Positions 58,308-64,000 of a DNA stretch of 64,000 nt are shown here, in pieces; the first letter of the stretch is position 1, and every line of letters begins with the position of its first letter. The notes under the pieces were generated by a model. The model had not been told where the DNA came from. It ran no database searches and saw only the letters and a list, made by a program, of their open reading frames with translations. Location: the NCBI RefSeq assembly GCF_900079725.1, contig NZ_LT599032.1, positions 3,778,054 to 3,842,053 of the forward strand. The letters run 5' to 3'. The translations under genes were made by a program, and so were the position numbers. The DNA comes from an uncultured Dysgonomonas sp. Its GTDB lineage: Bacteria; Bacteroidota; Bacteroidia; Bacteroidales; Dysgonomonadaceae.

Positions 58308-59855
58308 ATGAAGAAGTTATTATATACCTTAATATTATCGGTGACAATTCTTTCATGCAGCGATAGTCTTGATGTGACGCCCATAGGCAAACTGATGGGC
58401 GGAAACTTTCCCGTAACGGATGAGGACGCCATAGCCCTTACCAACGGGATTTATGCGCCTAACGTTGGTATTAGCACTTCGCTGGCGTATATGATAGATC
58501 TTACCACCGAAACCACTGTTTCGGGGGAGAATCCGAATAGTGGCGGAGGATTATTGGGTTTGATACAGTGGGAGCCGACCAATAGTTATGTGACATCGGT
58601 ATGGACCGCGTTTTATGTAGGTATTACAAGCGCAAACGATGTTATCGATAAATTATCGGAATCCAAAACCGTTTCCGAATCCATTAAGAAACGCTCTATC
58701 GGCGAAGCCAGATTCCTGCGGGCATATTACTATTATTATGCAGTGCAGTTTTGGGGAGAAGTGCCGTTAGTCTTACATAATGTTGATGGAAAAAACACGA
58801 CCCGCGCGTCGATAGATGAGGTGTATGCACAGATCGAAGACGACCTGAAAAGTGCCGCAGATAATTTACCCAATGCGAGCAGTTACGCAGACAGCGATAA
58901 AGGCAGGGCAAGCAAAGGCGCCGCTTATGCATTATTGTCAAAAGTATATCTGGTATGGGCGCAAACATCTGAAAGCGGAGGCGACACAGCCCGCAAAGAC
59001 AGATTCCGGAAATCTGTAGACGCAGCTAATAGTGTAACAGGATACGAACTGGAAGAAGTTTTTTTGGATAACTGGAACGTAAACCATAAAAACGGTAAAG
59101 AAAATATTTTCTCTACCCAACATGCCTCTGGTACTGCAACAGATGGTAGTGGAGGTAATCACTTAGCACACTGTGCTTTTTCGAGTGGTTTCAGCAATAC
59201 TACCCCTCATGTACTAGTCTCGGATAATAAATACTATGACGCTTTCGACGACCGTGACCAAAGAAAAAGCGGAACATATGCCAAAGAGTTATATAATCCT
59301 GCTACAAATTCGGTCTTTACATTCACGCGGCCACGCTTTCGCAAATATATTGACGCCAGCGACCCGTTGGGTTCGGCCAGTAACCGCAATATCAACAGGT
59401 CTATCATACGCTATGCCGATATTTTGCTGGTAAAAGCCGAAGCAATCAATGAACTGAATAACGGACCGACAACAGATGCTTATGACGCAATAAACCAGGT
59501 GCGGAGAAGAGCTTTCGAACATTTCCCTCTAAATCAAACATCTCCGGACGATTTGCCGGCAGGACTTGATTACAACGGCTTCAAAAAAGCGGTTCAGCAG
59601 GAAAGGATGTTTGAACTTACCTATGAGCAAAGCCACTGGCTCGATCTGGTAAGATGGAGAGTTTATGTTAAGACCTTAAAGGAATCGGGATTAGACGAGA
59701 GTTACAAGAAAAGTTCCGTAAGCCTCAAAAACTACCGTTTTCCTATACCTCAATCCCAACGGAATATAAATCCCGAAGGTTTATGGCAGAACTGGGGATA
59801 TGACGGTTATAACGAATCGAAGACCGGTGCAAATCCTTATGCCGGCTTCGAATAA
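58308..59855 (+). CDS. SusD/RagB lipoprotein (peptide/sulfur locus B)
   Basis: 515 residues, lipobox LSC (Cys17). SusD hallmarks: KKRSIGEARFLRAYYYYYAVQFWGEVPLV, IIRYADILLVKAEAINELNNG, INQVRRRAFEHF and QQERMFELTYEQSHWLDLVRW. Four Met and two Cys by hand count. It starts 34 bases after susC4. Partner of SusC4. Confidence 0.94.
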   Translation: MKKLLYTLILSVTILSCSDSLDVTPIGKLMGGNFPVTDEDAIALTNGIYAPNVGISTSLAYMIDLTTETTVSGENPNSGGGLLGLIQWEPTNSYVTSVWTAFYVGITSANDVIDKLSESKTVSESIKKRSIGEARFLRAYYYYYAVQFWGEVPLVLHNVDGKNTTRASIDEVYAQIEDDLKSAADNLPNASSYADSDKGRASKGAAYALLSKVYLVWAQTSESGGDTARKDRFRKSVDAANSVTGYELEEVFLDNWNVNHKNGKENIFSTQHASGTATDGSGGNHLAHCAFSSGFSNTTPHVLVSDNKYYDAFDDRDQRKSGTYAKELYNPATNSVFTFTRPRFRKYIDASDPLGSASNRNINRSIIRYADILLVKAEAINELNNGPTTDAYDAINQVRRRAFEHFPLNQTSPDDLPAGLDYNGFKKAVQQERMFELTYEQSHWLDLVRWRVYVKTLKESGLDESYKKSSVSLKNYRFPIPQSQRNINPEGLWQNWGYDGYNESKTGANPYAGFE

Positions 59856-59892
59856 ATAAATTATATAATAGAAACCCATTAAAAAGAGCAAT

Positions 59893-61149
59893 ATGAAAAT
59901 CTATTCACAGGATACAAAAAAACGGATAAGTATATTGGCTATTATTATACTTTCCGTATTTGGAACAACATCAGTTGATGCACAGACCGATAATGCTAAT
60001 ACAGGCCCCAATTCTGTATTTGTAAAAGATGCGGTTAAAAAGGCATTTGAACAGAATGCCAGTCCATTGCGCAACTATCTTTTCAGCAGGCGGGAAGCAC
60101 TCATTAAATTGCAAAGCCTGCCAAGTGAGGAATTACAGGCTGTAACATTAGAAGCCCGTACCACAGCAGAGCAGAGGTCGGGCTTACGGAGAATGCGTAT
60201 CCGCGGCTTCCAGATCATAAGCGATAGCGGAACGGACTTTGCGGGTTACAATGTAGGACCGGGTTCACCCGAATCGCAGGTTGCGATCATAGCCAGTGAT
60301 TTAGCGGATAGCTATCTTAATCAGGCAGCTCTGAGAAATATACCTATCGATTCATTAAGAATCGAAATCATAAATCGTCCGGATGCCGCTCCTACAAATA
60401 AGGTGAGTTATCCCCGTAACTTCCTCTATACTGCATATATAAAATCGTCAGCGGATGATAAGCAACTGGAAGAATTACGGAAGGCCGCGGAAGCAAATTC
60501 TCCGATATTCAATTTTATCCTAAAGCCGCAGGTAGTGACCGGGGAAATTGATTATACCCGGACTCCCGATAAGCTGGTGATACCGGAAGGAGGGCAGCCC
60601 GGACTCCGAGAATATCTGAAATATAAGCGTGCCGCGTACTTACATCTTCAGGAAGAAGGCAAGAAACGGGAAGAAGAGAGAAAGAAGAATCCATCGCTGG
60701 CGAATAACGAGAACCGTAATCCTCTGGTGGTTACGGTAAACAATAACGGTGTCCGCCAGCTTCAAATCCGCCAGTTCCGTATATTGCACGACAATCCTGC
60801 ATATCTGGGAGGAAGCGACCTCGGACCTACCTCTCAGGAACATCAGTTAGGTGTGTTGACAAGCTGCCTTACTCATATTTTCCTGATTCAGGCTGCTGCC
60901 CGCCAGGTTCCGCTCGATTCGCTGGAAGTGAATGTAAAAGCCACCTCCGATATTCGTGCCGGGCGCAGTGGTTTTGAGACTGTCCCCGGCTATCCGTATG
61001 ATATTCATTATACCGTGCATGTGAAATCTCCGGCAACATACGAACAAATCGAAGTGTTGCGGGATGCCGTAGAAGCAGTTTGTCCGATATATAACTTATT
61101 GAAGGATGAACAAACAATAGAAGGCCGTATAGTTAAAATAGGTAATTAG
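59893..61149 (+). CDS. Exported tandem OsmC-domain protein, first domain without cysteines
   Basis: 418 residues with signal peptide (to about SVDAQ, residue 31). Two OsmC-like halves are visible: about 95-220 (VGPGSPESQVAIIASDLADSY then IDSLRIEI) and about 285-418 (LGPTSQEHQLGVLTSCLTHI then LDSLEVNV). The second half has the OsmC/Ohr Cys pair, Cys325 and Cys397 (VCPIYNLL). In the first half the same positions are Asp136 and Ser203 (NSPIFNFIL), so it cannot be a thiol peroxidase. OsmC proteins are normally cytoplasmic, so export is unusual. These two are the only Cys in the protein. Confidence 0.82.
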   Translation: MKIYSQDTKKRISILAIIILSVFGTTSVDAQTDNANTGPNSVFVKDAVKKAFEQNASPLRNYLFSRREALIKLQSLPSEELQAVTLEARTTAEQRSGLRRMRIRGFQIISDSGTDFAGYNVGPGSPESQVAIIASDLADSYLNQAALRNIPIDSLRIEIINRPDAAPTNKVSYPRNFLYTAYIKSSADDKQLEELRKAAEANSPIFNFILKPQVVTGEIDYTRTPDKLVIPEGGQPGLREYLKYKRAAYLHLQEEGKKREEERKKNPSLANNENRNPLVVTVNNNGVRQLQIRQFRILHDNPAYLGGSDLGPTSQEHQLGVLTSCLTHIFLIQAAARQVPLDSLEVNVKATSDIRAGRSGFETVPGYPYDIHYTVHVKSPATYEQIEVLRDAVEAVCPIYNLLKDEQTIEGRIVKIGN

Positions 61150-61171
61150 GTAAATCCAGATTGTGGATTTG

Positions 61172-61205
61172 TTGGAAGTGCTTCTTGCAGGCACTTCCAA
61201 TTTTT
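61172..61205 (+). terminator. Strong intrinsic terminator before the S9 gene
   Basis: TTGGAAGTGC (61172-61181), 9-base loop, GCACTTCCAA (61191-61200), then TTTTTA: a perfect 10-bp stem with a T-run. A smaller hairpin AAATCCA/TGGATTT (61152-61170) precedes it. It ends the susC4 transcript, or attenuates it into the S9 peptidase gene. Confidence 0.8.
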
Positions 61206-61223
61206 ATAGTTAATTCGAAAAAT

Positions 61224-63269
61224 ATGAATAGAATTTATACCATTATATTACTGACTGTTTTTCTTTTTCCTATTTATACAGGTTACGGATATTCAGCCTA
61301 TGGCAAAGAGCCGGTTGGTATCGACTTTTTTACGAAAGTTAGGAGCATTTCTAATCTGAAAGAAAATAAAGGGGATATATTCTTTATCCTTCGACAGCCC
61401 GATTTAGAGGGAGACACATACCGAAGTGACTTATATCAGCTGGTGGATGGAAGGGAGTTAAGACTGACATCTTCAGAAAATGTCTCCGATTACTTTTTTC
61501 TTGACGATACTATTATTTTCAAAAGTATACGCGATGAAAAGGACAAAGAAAGACTAAAGAAAGGAGAGCGGCTTACAATATTTCAGAAATTGACCAAAGG
61601 TTATCAGGAAGCAACAGAATGGTTGCGGTTGCCTTATGCTGTAAAAGATATCCGGCTAATAGACGGAAACCGTTTCTTTTTTACAGCTTCTTATCGGTTG
61701 GCTCCGAAAGAAGAATCCCGGACGGAGGTGCTGAAAGACATAAAAGAAAATGGAAGGTATCGTATCTTCGATGAATTACCCTTTTGGTCGAATGGTCAGG
61801 GTGATATCAGTGGAACCCGTACCCACCTTTATTATTATGATAAAGGAAAAATCACCGACCTTTCAGATTCTCTGGAAACGGTTTCCGACATAGAACTTAG
61901 TCCCGATAAGAAGCATCTGGCTTATATCCGTAAAACATACCGGAGGAAGGCTTCACAAGATAACAGTCTGGTATCATTGAATACCGGAACATTGGAGAAA
62001 AAAGAATGGAATTTGTTCAATAAAGCCGTTTACTCCCAAATCCAGTTTGCGGATAACAATGAATTTGTTGTTCTGGTCAATCGCAGCTTAGAACGCAATA
62101 AACAGGAGAATCCTGAATTTTATCGTCTGAATTTGTCATCAGGGAATATTAAAGGAATATATGATGGAGATTTGTATGCGATAGGCAATAGTATCGGTTC
62201 TGATATCAAGTCGGGGGGCCGTAGCAAAATTACATTTGATAAAGATGGGTTTAATTTTGTTTCAACTGTGATAGATCAGGCTCCACTTATCCACATAAAT
62301 TACAAAGGCACCTCTATATCTGTTCGTTCGCCGAAAAATATCTCTATAAACGATTATGTACCCTATAAGGATGGCTTTCTGGTTGTAGCCATGGCAGAGC
62401 AACAGGGAGAAGAAGTGTATTTTCTCAACAGTAAAGGAGAGATTTCCCTTTTGAGTTCCATTAATACGGCCCTGTTTGAGAACCATAATGTTGTGAAACC
62501 TATAGAAATAAAATTCAGAAATGAAGATGGACGGGAACTAAACGGCTATATTCTGCCTCCGGCCAATTATAAGAAGAACGAAAAATATCCGGCTATATTA
62601 AATATACATGGAGGCCCGAAAGCAACTTATGGGACAGTATTCTTTCACGAGATGCAGTATTGGGCAAATCAGGGTTATGCCGTTCTATATACCAATCCCA
62701 CAGGCAGTAATGGGAGGGGAAACGCATTTACTGATCTGCGGGGTAAATTCGGCTCTGTAGATTATAATGATCTCATGGCTTTTGTGGATGCAGCGATAGA
62801 ACAGGTTTCGTTTATTGACAGAGGACGTTTGGGGGTTACCGGCGGATCTTACGGCGGATATATGACCAACTGGATAATCGGACATACCAATAGATTTAAA
62901 GCGGCGGCTTCGCAACGGAGCATCTCTTCATGGATTTCCTTCAGCAACACGAGTGATATCGGACATACTTTTACCGAATCATACATCGGTCATAATCTAT
63001 GGACAAACAGTGAGCTGTTATGGGAACAGTCTCCCCTGAAATATGCAGATCAGGTAAATACACCAACGTTGTTCCTCCATAGCGATCAGGACTACAGATG
63101 CTGGTTGGTTGAAGGTGTGCAGATGTATTACGCCCTTCAATATTTTGAAGTCCCGACCCGCCTGATAATATTCAACAATGAAAACCATGAATTATCCCGG
63201 TCAGGGAAACCTAGAAACCGGATCAAACGCTTGGACGAAATTACCCGGTGGTTTCAGAAATATTTATAG
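61224..63269 (+). CDS. S9-family (prolyl oligopeptidase-like) peptidase, exported
   Basis: 681 residues from the ATG at 61224; a longer frame starting at 61161 would run through the terminator and is rejected. Signal peptide MNRIYTIILLTVFLFPIYT. An N-terminal propeller domain (to about 430) precedes an alpha/beta-hydrolase domain: HGGPKATYG, catalytic Ser542 in GGSYGGYM, Asp623 in HSDQDYRCW, His655 in NENHELS. It cleaves short peptides, possibly releasing dipeptides. Six Met and one Cys, again sulfur-poor for its size. Confidence 0.92.
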   Translation: MNRIYTIILLTVFLFPIYTGYGYSAYGKEPVGIDFFTKVRSISNLKENKGDIFFILRQPDLEGDTYRSDLYQLVDGRELRLTSSENVSDYFFLDDTIIFKSIRDEKDKERLKKGERLTIFQKLTKGYQEATEWLRLPYAVKDIRLIDGNRFFFTASYRLAPKEESRTEVLKDIKENGRYRIFDELPFWSNGQGDISGTRTHLYYYDKGKITDLSDSLETVSDIELSPDKKHLAYIRKTYRRKASQDNSLVSLNTGTLEKKEWNLFNKAVYSQIQFADNNEFVVLVNRSLERNKQENPEFYRLNLSSGNIKGIYDGDLYAIGNSIGSDIKSGGRSKITFDKDGFNFVSTVIDQAPLIHINYKGTSISVRSPKNISINDYVPYKDGFLVVAMAEQQGEEVYFLNSKGEISLLSSINTALFENHNVVKPIEIKFRNEDGRELNGYILPPANYKKNEKYPAILNIHGGPKATYGTVFFHEMQYWANQGYAVLYTNPTGSNGRGNAFTDLRGKFGSVDYNDLMAFVDAAIEQVSFIDRGRLGVTGGSYGGYMTNWIIGHTNRFKAAASQRSISSWISFSNTSDIGHTFTESYIGHNLWTNSELLWEQSPLKYADQVNTPTLFLHSDQDYRCWLVEGVQMYYALQYFEVPTRLIIFNNENHELSRSGKPRNRIKRLDEITRWFQKYL

Positions 63270-63293
63270 ACAGAGATTTTTGTTCTCATTTGG

Positions 63294-63325
63294 AAAATAC
63301 CATGTTAGTGGTATTTTTCTTTTTT
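63294..63325 (+). terminator. Intrinsic terminator after the S9 gene
   Basis: AAAATACCA (63294-63302), loop TGTTAG, TGGTATTTT (63309-63317), followed by a long T-rich run (TTCTTTTTTT). The stem core is identical to the hairpin at 42247. Confidence 0.8.
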
Positions 63326-63401
63326 TATAAAGGATATAACTTCGCTGGTATTAAAGTCATCCGGAAAATAGAGTACGGAGTAACATAAAAGAGAAGAAAA
63401 T

Positions 63402-64000
63402 ATGTCTAAAGAATCTGATTTTTTACTGAATGCGGGAGAGCAAACCAAAGCAATTCATGGAGGGGAATTTCCCGATCCTGTGACTAAAGCTTCTTCCCCG
63501 AATCTAATAATGTCCACAACTTTTATTACAGATGCCGACGCCGGATTTTCCGTTGAAGGTCTTGACGAAAATGATTCATGGCTTTATTCCCGTTGGGGTA
63601 ATCCTACCGTTCATCAGCTGGAGGAAAAACTGGCTATTTGCGAGGGAGCCGAAACGGCTGTTGCCTTTGCAAGCGGGATGGGTGCTATCGTCGCATTACT
63701 TTTCCATTTACTGAAGGCCGGAGACCATGCGATTGTAAGTGATGTAGCCTATGCAGCCCTTGCTGAATTGACGAATGAAATGATTCCCGGGTTAGACATT
63801 GAAATCACAAAAGTGAATACCTCCGACCTGAAGTCTCTGAAAGAGGCTGTCAAATCAAATACCCGCCTGATATATATAGAGACTCCCTGCAATCCCCTGC
63901 TACGCCTTACAGATATCGCCGCCGTGGCGGAAATTGCACAGGAAGCGGGTGCGAAGTTGGCTGTAGATTCAACATTCGCGACACCTGCCGCTACGAAACC
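63402..64000 (+). CDS. Cys/Met-metabolism PLP enzyme (cystathionine gamma-synthase/methionine gamma-lyase family), partial
   Basis: 199 complete codons visible; the gene runs off the window. Family motifs: TKAIHGGEFPDPVTKASSPN, YSRWGNPTVHQLEEKLA with the phosphate-contacting YSRxxNPT, AFASGMGAI (PLP loop), and VDSTFATP with the Asp that binds the pyridine nitrogen; the active-site Lys is beyond the edge. Members cleave or form C-S bonds (cystathionine, homocysteine, methionine). Its place directly downstream of the sulfur-poor operons supports a sulfur-metabolism theme. The exact reaction cannot be decided from this half. Confidence 0.9.
   Translation, partial: MSKESDFLLNAGEQTKAIHGGEFPDPVTKASSPNLIMSTTFITDADAGFSVEGLDENDSWLYSRWGNPTVHQLEEKLAICEGAETAVAFASGMGAIVALLFHLLKAGDHAIVSDVAYAALAELTNEMIPGLDIEITKVNTSDLKSLKEAVKSNTRLIYIETPCNPLLRLTDIAAVAEIAQEAGAKLAVDSTFATPAATK

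Noticed and set aside
61161-61223. Upstream start for the S9 peptidase
   Set aside because: It would include the 61172-61205 terminator in the coding sequence and hide the signal peptide; the ATG at 61224 is the real start.

Overview
The window is a piece of a Bacteroidota chromosome, most likely Bacteroidales and close to Dysgonomonas or Bacteroides. The taxon is inferred from AT-rich DNA, four SusC/SusD pairs, a hybrid two-component system, a FecI/FecR pair, FimA/Mfa-type fimbrillins, lipoboxes on many exported proteins and TAnnTTTG-type promoters. There are no rRNA or tRNA genes, transposases or CRISPR arrays.

Layout. (1) 1-2.5 kb, minus strand: fimbrial operon (FimB/Mfa2-like anchor, then two fimbrillin-like lipoproteins). 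The anchor gene is frameshifted at an (AT)6 tract. A TetR-type regulator (3.0-3.8 kb) lies upstream, and an 18-bp perfect palindrome sits between them. (2) 4.1-24 kb: polysaccharide-utilisation locus 1. A divergent hybrid two-component regulator precedes GH43, SusC, SusD, GH105, two Tat-exported Gfo/Idh/MocA oxidoreductases, a small membrane protein, an ApbE-like flavin transferase, a DUF1080 (3-keto-glycoside hydrolase type) protein and a large helical-barrel enzyme of unknown family. The content fits a uronate-containing glycan plus a 3-keto-glycoside branch. (3) 24-29.7 kb: an (AG)28 microsatellite, then a tandemly duplicated pair of secreted-protein genes (small exported protein plus PKD-domain propeller-like protein). 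(4) 29.7-41.5 kb: locus 2, with an ECF sigma/anti-sigma pair, an STN-domain SusC, SusD, a GH43-like propeller, a GH42 beta-galactosidase and a surface glycan-binding lipoprotein. It probably handles a beta-galactoside glycan. (5) 41.5-64 kb: a different kind of SusC/D region, built around peptides and sulfur.

The last region is the most interesting. Two short reading frames, 42350-42493 and 54808-54957, differ in sequence but both end Met-Arg-Met-(Ser-Met)-Cys-Cys-(Cys)-stop. Each stands in front of a SusC/SusD operon and is followed by a hairpin. The operons encode an orphan PstS-like binding protein, SusC/D, a TlpA-type thioredoxin, an M14 carboxypeptidase, an M20D amidohydrolase, a dicarboxylate/amino-acid symporter, a second SusC/D, an exported double-OsmC protein, an S9 peptidase and a Cys/Met-metabolism PLP enzyme. 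The exported proteins contain remarkably little Met and Cys: by hand count 4 Met and 0 Cys in one 1061-residue SusC, and 2 Met and 0 Cys in the 847-residue peptidase. SusC and SusD of locus 1 have 25 Met/2 Cys and roughly 34 Met/8 Cys. I propose a sulfur-starvation scavenging system with cysteine-codon leader peptides, in which exported proteins are built to spare sulfur. The motif, gene content and composition are read from the sequence; the regulatory mechanism and substrate are inference.
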